Source: CAZMZW01 sp964571135
GTDB lineage: Bacteria > Chloroflexota > Anaerolineae > Anaerolineales > Anaerolineaceae
DNA: 64,000 bases
Assembly: GCA_964571135.1 (NCBI GenBank)
Contig: CAZMZW010000006.1
Location: 1-64,000 of the forward strand
Direction: 5' to 3'
Shown here: positions 1 to 8,288 of the stretch, piece by piece
How the letters are laid out: each line of letters opens with the position of its first letter
Numbering within the stretch: the first letter of the stretch is position 1
Translations under genes and position numbers: made by a program
Notes under the pieces: generated by a model
The model's input: the letters and a program-made list of their open reading frames with translations, nothing else
Databases searched by the model: none
What the model was told of the DNA's origin: nothing

Positions 1-34
1 GATACCGTCTTAAATGTCAAGAGCAAAAATAAAA

Positions 35-994
35 TCAGGATGAATAAACCGGATCATAAGGTAAGCCGGATTTTAGAACACCCAGGCTTAGGGCTAGTAA
101 TTTTCTCATAGCAGCTCCAATAATCACCATTTTATGTTTATTTCTTTTTTCAAGCCGCTGGCGTAAATCGATAATGGATGGGTTGTGGTGCATAGCAACA
201 ACAGCAGGCAGGTATAGAGCGGTACGAAGATGAATGCTCCCTATTTTTGACAATCTGGGCTTATGCCTGACTGAGGTACCTGAAATACCGAATGAAGGAT
301 TCAAACCAGCATAAGCTGCCAATTCACGTGTGGATTTGAAATTCTGGATATTCTCTCCCAGTAATTTGGCAGCTGTCAGAAAAGCAATACCCGGGATAGA
401 TTCCAACAATGCCAAACCAGTTTTGAGGTCTTCATGGCTTTCCATATGCTGGCGAATACAATCAGTGAGTTGTTCAATTTGTTGCTCAATAAAACTCAAA
501 TGCTGAAAAACCAAATCACTTACAGATTCTGAGGGATTCTCCAGCAGAGAGCGGTTATGTTCCTGGGTACGCATTTGTTTCAGGGAACCCAAATGCCTGA
601 TCATGGCTTGTAGTTTCTGTACTTGGGGTGCAGGAGGTGTCCAGAGAGGTGGATTTTGGGTGGTGCAATAGTCTGCGATCAAGGCAGCATCCAGGGGGTC
701 AGTTTTATTGCGAGTTAGCTTGCATTTGGCGTAATTATGAATACGGGTAGGATTCACAACGCTTACCATCAAACCAGCATCATAAAGAAATTTGGCCAAA
801 TGTTCCCAATACCGATTAGAAGCTTCCATGCACACATGGACTTGTCCAGCACGTACTTTCTCCAACCAATCCAGTAATTTGTAGAAATCCGCCGGACTGT
901 TCCTGAATGGTTTAGAATAACGATGATTGTTGACGACCAAGTGAACTTGATAACTTAGTTTGGCGATATCGATTCCGACTGAGACGTTAGGCAT
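35..994 (-). CDS. IS110-family transposase (DEDD recombinase)
   Basis: This 319-residue protein catalyses element excision and insertion. The N-terminal RuvC-like domain shows the acidic set D9 (VGIDIAK), E57 (VCMEASN), D99 and D102 (KTDPLDAALIADY). The C-terminal Transposase_20 domain contains PGIAFLTAAKLLGE and the region ISGTSVRHKPRLSKIGS, where the serine near 238-241 is the family's likely nucleophile. Length is normal for the family and the frame is intact, so the element may be active. The ATG follows an AGAGGT Shine-Dalgarno-like stretch. In the IS621 type, such proteins use a bridge RNA encoded next to the gene; a candidate lies directly upstream at 1034-1190. Confidence 0.95.
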   Translation of the reverse strand: MPNVSVGIDIAKLSYQVHLVVNNHRYSKPFRNSPADFYKLLDWLEKVRAGQVHVCMEASNRYWEHLAKFLYDAGLMVSVVNPTRIHNYAKCKLTRNKTDPLDAALIADYCTTQNPPLWTPPAPQVQKLQAMIRHLGSLKQMRTQEHNRSLLENPSESVSDLVFQHLSFIEQQIEQLTDCIRQHMESHEDLKTGLALLESIPGIAFLTAAKLLGENIQNFKSTRELAAYAGLNPSFGISGTSVRHKPRLSKIGSIHLRTALYLPAVVAMHHNPSIIDLRQRLEKRNKHKMVIIGAAMRKLLALSLGVLKSGLPYDPVYSS

Positions 995-1033
995 TGTAGA
1001 CCTCTTTGTGGTTTAATACAGATACTTGAGGGT

Positions 1034-1190
1034 TTGCCGTCTCCATCATTCTTGTCTATACGAGCTTTATTTCTGTGAATAAGCTCCAGATACCGTCCGA
1101 TGTCTAGACTGGCAAGATATTAGGGAGAGGGACCACAATCTTCGCGTCAGGGTCATTGCCCTAGCATCCTGTCGGGTTTACCTCTCCCTC
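1034..1190 (-). ncRNA. Candidate IS110 bridge RNA (target and donor loops)
   Basis: Read on the minus strand, two stem/internal-loop/hairpin units follow one another. Unit 1 (target-like): stem GGGAGAGG (1188-1181) with CCTCTCCC (1130-1123), and an inner hairpin AGGG/CCCT (1162-1159 with 1152-1149). Unit 2 (donor-like, nearer the transposase): stem TTGCCAGTC (1115-1107) with GACGGCAA (1041-1034), one base bulged, and an inner hairpin GAGCTT/AAGCTC (1086-1081 with 1067-1062). The left loop of unit 1 holds AGGATGCT, matching the flank at 1229-1222. The left loop of unit 2 holds GACGGTATCT, matching the element's 3' end at 9-1. The right loop of unit 2 holds ACAAG, complementary to CTTGT at the 5' junction. 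All three agree on a CT core. The fold was drawn by eye; transcript ends are unknown. Confidence 0.72.
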
Positions 1191-1211
1191 CCTCAGTATT
1201 CTTATTAAAAC

Positions 1212-1229
1212 CCAATATACAAGCATCCT
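1212..1229 (-). other. IS110 5' junction: target half-site, CT core, element end
   Basis: Minus-strand reading is AGGATG (1229-1224, flank), CT (1223-1222, core), then TGTATATTGG (1221-1212, first element bases). AGGATGCT repeats the sequence in the presumed target loop (1170-1163). CTTGT with the next bases pairs with GTATAGACAAG in the presumed donor right loop (1061-1051), 8 of the first 9 positions pairing. The junction is assigned from these matches, not from an empty site. Confidence 0.65.
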
Positions 1230-1560
1230 CTAAGGACGCGATCTCCGTTTTTACGTTTACAAAGCATACCTTAGGTGAGGATCTGATTGCTCTAAATCTG
1301 AAAAATCCTTAACTAAAGGGTGCAGAGTGATCGCATGTGCCCAGGATAACAACAGAATTGTCATTTGAGTAACTTAGGGACACAATTATATATATTGATC
1401 AACCATTCATTAATTTGGTTTTTCAGTCTATTTAATATATGATTATCGATAGGGGCAAATCTTATAACTGCTATTTCAATAATGCCAGCCCCTTGTCAAT
1501 GCGGTAGATCGCACTTTATTCATCTATCCGGAATGTTTTTTTCAGAAAAAGGAGTGCAAG
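1224..1560. other. Gene-free flank between IS110 element and lipoprotein gene
   Basis: About 340 bp, AT-rich. I see no convincing ORF with a ribosome binding site, no tRNA and no strong terminator. The last 15 bases contain the AAAAAGGAG Shine-Dalgarno of the downstream GTG-initiated gene. Confidence 0.5.
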
Positions 1561-2703
1561 GTGAACCGCAAATTTCGTCTAACTTCAATCACCATCCTAT
1601 TGATCCTGTTGATAGTTTCAGCGTGTGGTCAATCACCGGAAAAAATCACTCAACCCCCAGCCGCTTCTCCAACACCGATCGGTACAAGATTGATCCCGAC
1701 ACCAAAATCAGGTTCCTTGCCGCTATCAGCACCTGGTCCGTACCAGATAGGATTGCGCGAATATCGCTATACGGATGCCCATCGAGAGGGGCGTAAAGTT
1801 GGCATCACCATCTGGTATCCTGTTCTGCAATCATCAAGTTCAACCTCATCAAATACAATTCAGGATATCAAGCCGGACCTGAGTGCGGCACCTTACCCAT
1901 TGATCCTTTCCTCGACCAAAGTGGCAAAAACATTTGCCCCCTACCTGGTCAGCCACGGTTTCGCCTGGGCTAGCGTTGATGGGATTGATAGTTACGGTCA
2001 AATAAATGAAGAGACAATTGACCAACCCTTGGATATCCTGTTCGCATTAAACCAGGTGGCTTCTCATCCGCCAGCAGGTTTTAAGGGCATGATCAATGCC
2101 GACCAAGCCGGGGTCATTGGATATTCATTCGATGGTTATAACACGCTGGCACTCAGCGGGGCACGGATTGACCCGCAATATTATTTAGCTCAATGTCCGA
2201 ACCCGGATGCCACAATCAAACCCCTGATTGAAACAATGTATTCTGCATTTGGCTGCGATCTAGCTGAGGATTGGGATAAATTTGCCGCCCATGTGGGAGC
2301 ATCCATCGCCACCAGCGGGGATGAATTATGGCAGCCAATGACCGATAAGCGCATCCGCGCTGTGATGCCAATGGCCGGGGAAGGATGGTGGTTCTTCGGC
2401 GAAAAGGGATTGGCAGCAGTCAAATTACCCGTCTTGATGATCGATGGCACCAAAGACGGACTTTACTCGGAAAATACACTGATCTATGACCACCTGGGAA
2501 CACCGAATAAGGCTTTCATCTCATTTGTTGGACTCGACCATATGATGATCTTAAGCTCAGAACCGATAGCCCGCATGGCTCATTTTGCAGTCGCATTTTT
2601 TGGCTTTCACCTCCAGGGACGCACTGACTATGCCTTTTATTTTTCAAAGGAATTTGTCGCCAAATATCCTGAAATGGCCTGGGGTGTGGTTACAGACAAA
2701 TAA
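1561..2703 (+). CDS. Alpha/beta-hydrolase lipoprotein (dienelactone hydrolase / PAF-acetylhydrolase-like)
   Basis: A 380-residue exported lipoprotein. It starts with GTG preceded by AAAAAGGAG, and a signal peptide ends in the lipobox LLIVSAC (Cys about residue 21). A Pro/Ser/Thr-rich spacer leads to an alpha/beta-hydrolase fold: WYP near the start of the domain, nucleophile elbow VIGYSFDGYN, acid LMIDGTKDG and histidine GLDHMM. The elbow reads G-Y-S-F-D, so the last Gly of the usual GxSxG is Asp, though a Gly follows. It is likely a membrane-anchored esterase or lipase of the chlorophyllase/PAF-AH group; the substrate cannot be read from sequence. It is followed after 21 bp by another lipoprotein, probably co-transcribed. 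Confidence 0.8.
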   Translation: MNRKFRLTSITILLILLIVSACGQSPEKITQPPAASPTPIGTRLIPTPKSGSLPLSAPGPYQIGLREYRYTDAHREGRKVGITIWYPVLQSSSSTSSNTIQDIKPDLSAAPYPLILSSTKVAKTFAPYLVSHGFAWASVDGIDSYGQINEETIDQPLDILFALNQVASHPPAGFKGMINADQAGVIGYSFDGYNTLALSGARIDPQYYLAQCPNPDATIKPLIETMYSAFGCDLAEDWDKFAAHVGASIATSGDELWQPMTDKRIRAVMPMAGEGWWFFGEKGLAAVKLPVLMIDGTKDGLYSENTLIYDHLGTPNKAFISFVGLDHMMILSSEPIARMAHFAVAFFGFHLQGRTDYAFYFSKEFVAKYPEMAWGVVTDK

Positions 2704-2724
2704 ATTTTAGAATGGAGTTTATGG

Positions 2725-3234
2725 ATGAAAACGCGTGTCTATCTAAGCGTCTTGATTCTATTCACTTTTTGGTTTGCATCCTGCACTCAGAAATCCTTGG
2801 AACCTGCTAAAGGCATGATCATACCCGGTGAATTGATCGGTAATTTTTTGATCTCTCGAGGAGGCAAAGAAGACATCACTTACGTAACCACGATTCACTG
2901 CCCATACAATAAAAACTCAGGAGTTGAGTCTTGTGAAATGCCGGTCGGCACAAAAGTAAATGTCGGGTTGGGCGTTTATGATCAAGATACCGGCAACGGC
3001 AAGAACCTGGATCAGATCTGGTCAGATGGTACTTATGAGATGATAATCGATGGCCGCCCTGTCGACCTGCGAGCATTTGGAACAATTGAAATCACTCATT
3101 TGGTTGGAACTATACGCATTTGGAATGTGATCATTTCCACCAACCAGCCGGGAGAAATATCAGCGCGATCCACAGGGGTAATGGATGGTGAAGCGTTTGA
3201 CTACACTGCAAAACTTACTTTCAAAGATCAATAA
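2725..3234 (+). CDS. Hypothetical lipoprotein
   Basis: A 169-residue protein with an N-terminal hydrophobic signal and lipobox FWFASC (Cys about residue 20), so it is expected to be a lipid-anchored exported protein. The mature part has no motif I recognise. It contains Cys in TIHCPYNKNSGVESCE, which could form a disulfide, and looks beta-rich. The start is ATG with GGAG about 8 bases upstream. It lies 21 bp after the hydrolase lipoprotein, suggesting a two-gene unit. Confidence 0.7.
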   Translation: MKTRVYLSVLILFTFWFASCTQKSLEPAKGMIIPGELIGNFLISRGGKEDITYVTTIHCPYNKNSGVESCEMPVGTKVNVGLGVYDQDTGNGKNLDQIWSDGTYEMIIDGRPVDLRAFGTIEITHLVGTIRIWNVIISTNQPGEISARSTGVMDGEAFDYTAKLTFKDQ

Positions 3235-3526
3235 TGAGAACACCTCTTGCCGTTTACCAATACTCTATCTTTTAAAAAACTGGATTATTTTTATTAATAA
3301 CCATCCGCTTGTTGATAATTTTCTATCTATACCGCTATCATTGGTAATAGGCAATTTCTTTTCTGGTTTTTATACCTAAGGATAAATGAAGGTTATTGGG
3401 GAATAATTTAACAGATCGTAACCTCAATAGAGCTGATCGATAATGGCTTGCTGGCGATTACTCTATAGGAGGATGCCATCTCCCCTCGTACTCATAATAT
3501 TCCCCAAGAAAGGAGGAATTCACCCT

Positions 3527-3589
3527 ATGCAAAGAATCACAATCCTGGTCAAGCTCGGCGTAAGGGTGGATGGTATCCTTGTAGCATGA
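3527..3589 (+). CDS. Possible 20-residue leader peptide upstream of AraC-type regulator
   Basis: ATG at 3527 follows AAGAAAGGAGG with a 10-base gap, the best ribosome binding site in this stretch. It reads MQRITILVKLGVRVDGILVA and stops at TGA 3587, in the same frame as the regulator's ATG at 3599, nine bases after the stop. It could be a leader that couples translation to the regulator, or an N-terminal extension broken by a stop mutation. Nothing but the ribosome binding site and position supports it. The rest of 3235-3526 holds no feature I can name. Confidence 0.35.
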   Translation: MQRITILVKLGVRVDGILVA

Positions 3590-3598
3590 GGCGAGAAC

Positions 3599-4504
3599 AT
3601 GGATAACTGGGAACCCGTGAATGCAGTTCAACGCATGCAAGCTTACATCGATGAGCATCTTCAAGAGCCGATCACGCTACACAAGCTGGCCAGCGAGGCG
3701 GGATATTCTCCTTGGCACGCCGCTAAGATTTTTAAAGCCCTGACCGGCAAAACCCCTTTCGAATATATTCGCGCTGTGCGAATGTCTCGAGCCGCCATGC
3801 AGATGAGGAATGGGAATGTCAAGATCGTGGATGTGGCATTTGATTTTGTCTTTGACTCGCACGAGGGCTTCACACGCGCTTTCTCGAAGCAATTTGGATT
3901 CACTCCGCAGCGCTTTATCAAGGAAAAGCCCACCATCAAACTGTTCATGCCCGGCAACATCCGTGAAACCTATCTTACCTTGCAAAAAGGAGAAAAAACC
4001 ATGTCAGAAAATCTAAAATCCAGCACTATCTTTATCCAAGTGGTCGACCGGCCTGCCCGGAAGCTGATCCTAAAGCGCGGCATCCAAGCCGTCGATTACT
4101 ATGCTTACTGCGAAGAGGTGGGCTGTGAGGTGTGGGATATCCTCACCGGCATCCAGCAGGCTCTTTATGAGCCGATCGGCATGTGGCTGCCCGAGAATTT
4201 GCGTAAACCGAGCACCTCCATATACGCCCAAGGGGTTGAAATCCCGCTTGATTATGCCGGTCCCGTCCCGAAAGGATTCGATCTGATCGATCTGCCGCCC
4301 TGCAAAATGATGATCTTCCAAGGCGAACCCTATAATGACGCTGAATTCGAGAAATGTATCGGAAGTCTGTGGGAAGCCATGAAGAATTACAATCCAGAAA
4401 TGTATGGTTTCCGATGGGCCGATGAGGATGGACCGCGCTTCCAGCTTGAACCACAGGGGTATCGCGGTTATATTGAAGGTCGTCCGGTCAGGCCGCTCTG
4501 TTAG
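3599..4504 (+). CDS. AraC-family regulator with GyrI-like effector domain
   Basis: 301 residues. Residues about 10-110 form the two helix-turn-helix units of the AraC/XylS DNA-binding domain (IDEHLQEPITLHKLASEAGYSPWHAAKIFKALTGKTPFEYI and the second unit ending FSKQFGFTPQRFIKEKP). The C-terminal part, from about residue 135, resembles the GyrI-like small-molecule-binding fold of Rob/BmrR-type regulators (VVDRPARKLILKRG, later DLIDLPPCKMMIFQGEPY). It probably acts as a cytoplasmic activator responding to a small ligand; the target genes are not evident. The ATG has GAGGCGAG upstream. A short in-frame peptide with a stronger ribosome binding site precedes it. Confidence 0.9.
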   Translation: MDNWEPVNAVQRMQAYIDEHLQEPITLHKLASEAGYSPWHAAKIFKALTGKTPFEYIRAVRMSRAAMQMRNGNVKIVDVAFDFVFDSHEGFTRAFSKQFGFTPQRFIKEKPTIKLFMPGNIRETYLTLQKGEKTMSENLKSSTIFIQVVDRPARKLILKRGIQAVDYYAYCEEVGCEVWDILTGIQQALYEPIGMWLPENLRKPSTSIYAQGVEIPLDYAGPVPKGFDLIDLPPCKMMIFQGEPYNDAEFEKCIGSLWEAMKNYNPEMYGFRWADEDGPRFQLEPQGYRGYIEGRPVRPLC

Positions 4505-4726
4505 ACGTCACCGGGGATTTAATCGCAACATAGATGGGCATCCCATTCTCGCGGGCTGCCCTTTTCCATTCAACCAACATGAGCACAGATACACTCTCGA
4601 CTTTTAAAAGTCCCTATTTAAAGTACACCCTTGGGGTGAAGATTCTATTCCAATAATATAGATATCCTTCGCATACGCTCAGGTTGATAGCATAATCGTA
4701 ATTCGGATCACCCACTCGAGACCAGA

Positions 4727-5773
4727 TCAAGGGATCACGCAGCGGAATCCACGTACATTACCGGGAGAATCCGGCACATGAGTCAGGCGGTTGGCTGCGC
4801 GACCGAAGACTGCTAGGTCACTGAAGGCCGCACCTTTGAGCACTTTCTTTTCGCCCGTTTCTGGTCCTGTGGGGTTATTAGCCGGTGAATGCAGATAATA
4901 ATCGGCGGCGTACCAATCGGATACCCATTCACGCACATTTCCACCCATATCCATCAGTCCATAAGCGCTCTGCCCACGCGGGAAAATGCCCACCGCGGTG
5001 GTCACACCGACGTAATTATTCAAATTGACCAGGTTGATATTGGGAAGTTGATCGCCCCATGCATACACCGTGTTCCGCGGGCCTCGGGCAGCTTTCTCCC
5101 ATTCTGCTTCCGTGGGCATTCGTCCCCCCTCCCAGGCGCAGTATCTCGCTGCCTGCTGCCAGGTGATATACACCACCGGATGATTATCATACAGGGGGTT
5201 GTAAAAATTGGGAGCTGTCCCCGGCTGCAGGTCATAGGTACAGGCGCCGGCTTTCACACAGGTTCGAAACATGGCATTGGTCACCTGCGTCCGGCCGATC
5301 CAGTATGCGTCTGTATTCACTTTGTGGGCCGGTTTTTCAACAGCATCTGCATGCTGATCACTCTCATTGGAACCCATCATAAAATCCCCTGCCGGTATGT
5401 AAATAACGATCATATTATCTTTTGAGATCAAGCGGCCTGAGCCCGGATTAGGAGAGGGGGAAGGAATGGGTATTGTTGTCGGTGTTGGTATGGGGGTGGC
5501 GGTGGGCGCCAGGGCGGTCTGCGTGGCACGAATGCTGTATTCGGCAGTTTTTTGGATTGCCGCACGAAATTGAATGGTGGCGACCATCTGGGTGGCCAAT
5601 TGCTGCATCTTCACCGAGGCTGTGGCGGTGCGGTCGGCATTCCCCATAAAGAACCCGGATTGCATTCCAAAGATAATGAAAGCGGCTGCAATTAGAATAA
5701 GGAGTACCCCGCCGACCAGAATGAGCAGGTGGAACCGTTTTGGATTGATTCGGGGGGATTTTTCTGCGGTCAT
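4727..5773 (-). CDS. Membrane-anchored FGE-sulfatase-fold protein
   Basis: The start at 5773 gives MTAEKSPRINPK, a short cytosolic tail, then one transmembrane helix (FHLLILVGGVLLILIAAAFI). A stretch predicted helical and a Pro/Thr/Ser-rich linker follow, then a C-terminal formylglycine-generating-enzyme-like domain (IPAGDFMMGSNESD, PVVYITWQQAARYCAWEGGRMPTEAEWEKAARG, GLMDMGGNVREWVSDWY, NVRGFRC). The paired catalytic cysteines of true FGE are not present; the usual RGGSW region reads KGAAFS. It is therefore probably a non-catalytic or differently acting member, exposed outside the cell. The frame stays open upstream to 5950, so ATGs at 5818 or 5950 are possible. I prefer 5773 because the helix then follows a normal short positive tail, and TATAAT lies at 5798-5793. 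Confidence 0.8.
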   Translation of the reverse strand: MTAEKSPRINPKRFHLLILVGGVLLILIAAAFIIFGMQSGFFMGNADRTATASVKMQQLATQMVATIQFRAAIQKTAEYSIRATQTALAPTATPIPTPTTIPIPSPSPNPGSGRLISKDNMIVIYIPAGDFMMGSNESDQHADAVEKPAHKVNTDAYWIGRTQVTNAMFRTCVKAGACTYDLQPGTAPNFYNPLYDNHPVVYITWQQAARYCAWEGGRMPTEAEWEKAARGPRNTVYAWGDQLPNINLVNLNNYVGVTTAVGIFPRGQSAYGLMDMGGNVREWVSDWYAADYYLHSPANNPTGPETGEKKVLKGAAFSDLAVFGRAANRLTHVPDSPGNVRGFRCVIP

Positions 5774-6052
5774 GTTGACTTTTCGCGGTTTGATTATACG
5801 CGTAAAAATTGCTGACATTAAAAAAGATGAGATTGCCGCGTCGCTAAGAACACTCCTCGCAAAGATGAGCAGGTGTAAATCATAATAAAAGGTGCTTCGT
5901 GATGAATAGTGATCAAACCCTTCCCCAGCGGGTTGATTTTCGATCCTCATTCCAAGGGAGGAATTTTGAGAACTTGCAAGATTCGGTTTATCGATTTCTT
6001 CAATGAATCTTGATTCTTAAAAGTCTGCAAAACCTGGCAGGCTTTTCCCGGA

Positions 6053-6703
6053 TTACTTTGTCTTATCCCGTAAAATGATTTTATTTTCCATTGCAAATCG
6101 GATAATATCAAAATTCTTTTCAATTCCCAATTTGCGTTTAATATTGGAAATATGAGCGTAAACCGTATATATGCTGATCACATTTTCAAGGGCTATTTCT
6201 TTAACTGAAACGCCGTTGGCTAATTTTTCAAATATTTCCATTTCCCTGGGGGTCAGATTCAATAGGGGCATTCCCGAATCTTTGATTTGCGAGAGTTTTT
6301 CGCTTACATATCTTCCACCTGCCATAATGGCATGGATGGCAGTGTGTAATTCATCCACCAGCGATTCCTTTAAGATGTATCCTGATACCCCGGCTTCCAG
6401 CGCCTTCTGCAAAAAAGTTGGGTTGTTATACATGGACAAAATTAATATTTTTGCCTGTGGTTTTTTTGCAATAATTTCCCGGGTTGCCTGGATTCCATCC
6501 ATTCCGGAAAGGGAAATATCCATGATGATCAGATCCGGAAATGGGGAGGAAAAAAGCAGTGCCAGGGCTTCCTCTCCGCTCGCGGTTTCGCCTATGATCC
6601 GGGCCTTCTCTTCAATTTTTAAAAGAGATGCCAAACCTCTGCGCATGATATGGTGGTCTTCCACCAGGAAGATGGAAATTGGTTTTGGTATTTTGGTTTT
6701 CAT
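6053..6703 (-). CDS. NarL/FixJ-family response regulator
   Basis: 216 residues. The receiver domain (residues 10-125) has acidic residues in FLVEDHH, the phospho-acceptor D62 in LIIMDISLSGMDG, and Lys in GYILKES. The C-terminal LuxR-type helix-turn-helix (about 148-205) reads LTPREMEIFEKLANGVSVKEIA and later KRKLGIEKNF. It is a transcription factor activated by the kinase encoded 16 bp upstream. It is the last gene of the directon that begins with the nucleoside phosphorylase, so it may be co-transcribed with nucleoside uptake. Its targets cannot be told from sequence. Confidence 0.93.
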   Translation of the reverse strand: MKTKIPKPISIFLVEDHHIMRRGLASLLKIEEKARIIGETASGEEALALLFSSPFPDLIIMDISLSGMDGIQATREIIAKKPQAKILILSMYNNPTFLQKALEAGVSGYILKESLVDELHTAIHAIMAGGRYVSEKLSQIKDSGMPLLNLTPREMEIFEKLANGVSVKEIALENVISIYTVYAHISNIKRKLGIEKNFDIIRFAMENKIILRDKTK

Positions 6704-6718
6704 GATGCAGGGGGTACT

Positions 6719-8269
6719 TTATTTGATGGGGATGGCTACAATTAATTCGGTGCCCTTGCCTGCTTGGCTTTTAATTTCCAGCGTGCCTTTGATAGGAGTC
6801 AACCTTTCGCGAATGCCGATCAATCCAAAACCGTGTTTGTTCTGGGCTTTTTCGTTTTTAATTCCGATCCCGTCATCCTTGATGGTCAGGTGAAGGGTGC
6901 GTTCCTTGAAACTCAACTTGATTTCCACCTGGGTGGCGCGCGCATGCTTGACCAGGTTGGTCAATGCTTCCTGAACGATTCGGTAACACACCAATTCCAC
7001 ATCTTCAGGTAAACGGGTCTTGCTCAGGTCATGCGAGAAAAATGCTTTGATCTTCATCCGCTTCTGAAAATCCTGGATGTATTGGTCCAGGGCGGAGGTC
7101 AGCCCCAGGGCTGTTAAGGTGGGCGGCCGCAGGTCATAGGCCAGTTGGGTCAATTCCTTGCTCAGATCCTGAACAATTTGGTCCAGGTATTCAATCTGCG
7201 TGGCAACCTCTGCAGATTTTTGCGGAAGCTGGAATTGCAGCACGCGTAATTCAGCCCGCAAAGCAATTAATGCCTGACCGCTCTGGTCATGCAATTCCAT
7301 GGCAATTTTCTGCCTTTCCTGTTCCTGGGCTTTGATGATCTTTGCGGATAATCCCTTGAGTTGCTTTTGCGTCTCCTGGACCTCATCAAAAAGCAACGCA
7401 TTATCCAGCGCCAGCGCCGCATGCTTGGATAGCGCGGAGACCAGCTGGACATGTCTGGGGGTGAAAAAATCCGGGGTGATTTTATCCAGGGAGAACAAAC
7501 CGATCGCATTGTCCTTCACTACCAGCGGAACACCCATCCAGGAGCGGATATGCTTCCCGCAAGGCATCCATTTCCATTGCGGGCATTTTTTGGTATCCGC
7601 TAAAATGGCCAGTCTTTTACCGGATAACACTTCCTCCATTAAATACGTCTCGCTGGGCACAAAAGAGATCTTGGAAAGATCCACCGGGCCTGAAAAATCC
7701 TCATGCCCGCGGGCAGCATGCATATACAGCAGTCCGCCCTGCAGCAGCATCACGCTGGCGCTATCGTACGGCACCAGTGTGCGCAGCTGATCAAGGAAGA
7801 GCGATAACAATTCTTCCCGATCCAGGGTTGAGGTCAGGATCGTGGAGATTTGATTGATGGATTCAACGAATTGGCGCTGGGATTGCTCATTCTGAATGAT
7901 CCGGTGAGAATCCAGAGCTGAATCAATTAATAGTGTGATTAAGCCCAGCAGGCGTTCATCAATTTCCTGGTCAGGGGAGTATTCAAAAATGATCCTGGAT
8001 TGTGAACCGGATTTGGTCAGGGGGAGACTCACGACCTTGGAGGCATCCGAAGTTTCATACAGATCAGAAGACCAGCTTAATGAATGTTTGTTCCAATCCT
8101 CATCAAAGAGGATTGAGATCCGCAACGCATCGATCGAAAGCCCGATGAATTCCAGCAGGGAATTTAATTGGGAGAAGATCGAGTTGGGTTCAGTCAGGCG
8201 GGAGACCAGCTCAGTCAGAAATTGTAAAGAATCGGTTGAGATGGATTCAAAAATTAATAATGGTTTCAT
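6719..8269 (-). CDS. Soluble GAF-domain sensor histidine kinase (NarL-partner, HisKA_3 type)
   Basis: 516 residues without transmembrane segments, so the sensor is cytoplasmic. Residues 1-130 are a poorly conserved region that may be a degenerate GAF domain. A clear GAF domain spans about 140-295 (LFLDQLRTLVPYDSASVML, GKRLAILADT, SWMGVPLVVKDNAIGLFSLDK). The HisKA_3 box has the phospho-acceptor His near residue 327 (IAMELHDQSGQALIALRAEL). The HATPase domain has the N box QEALTNLVKHA, G1 box DDGIGI and G2 box GFGLIGIRERL. It pairs with the regulator 16 bp downstream. It begins 20 bp after adenosine deaminase, which points to a shared transcript. The ligand is unknown. Confidence 0.92.
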   Translation of the reverse strand: MKPLLIFESISTDSLQFLTELVSRLTEPNSIFSQLNSLLEFIGLSIDALRISILFDEDWNKHSLSWSSDLYETSDASKVVSLPLTKSGSQSRIIFEYSPDQEIDERLLGLITLLIDSALDSHRIIQNEQSQRQFVESINQISTILTSTLDREELLSLFLDQLRTLVPYDSASVMLLQGGLLYMHAARGHEDFSGPVDLSKISFVPSETYLMEEVLSGKRLAILADTKKCPQWKWMPCGKHIRSWMGVPLVVKDNAIGLFSLDKITPDFFTPRHVQLVSALSKHAALALDNALLFDEVQETQKQLKGLSAKIIKAQEQERQKIAMELHDQSGQALIALRAELRVLQFQLPQKSAEVATQIEYLDQIVQDLSKELTQLAYDLRPPTLTALGLTSALDQYIQDFQKRMKIKAFFSHDLSKTRLPEDVELVCYRIVQEALTNLVKHARATQVEIKLSFKERTLHLTIKDDGIGIKNEKAQNKHGFGLIGIRERLTPIKGTLEIKSQAGKGTELIVAIPIK

Positions 8270-8288
8270 CTTTGTACTGATCCCGACC

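Larger units (their letters stand above)
1..1223 (-). mobile_element. IS110-family insertion sequence (about 1.22 kb)
   Basis: The element consists of one DEDD transposase (minus strand) plus about 230 bp of structured non-coding DNA 5' of it, the layout of the IS110 group. The transposase-proximal (5') end is placed at the CT core at 1223-1222, where the flank carries AGGATG just before CT. The 3' end is placed at or one base beyond position 1, because the last bases, read on the minus strand, are GACGGTATC and the same 9-mer recurs in the non-coding region at 1097-1089. No terminal inverted repeats or target duplications are seen, as expected for this family. The left flank lies outside the window, so that boundary is inferred. 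Confidence 0.82.

Noticed and set aside
1482..1796. Frame overlapping the start of the hydrolase lipoprotein
   Set aside because: It is out of frame with a clear signal peptide and lipobox; no domain, no ribosome binding site.
3587..3589. TGA before the AraC gene as a selenocysteine codon (selA is in the window)
   Set aside because: No SECIS-like hairpin directly after it, no redox motif around it, and a good start codon follows.
4505..4726. Short frame after the AraC gene
   Set aside because: No ribosome binding site or recognisable product in the convergent gap.
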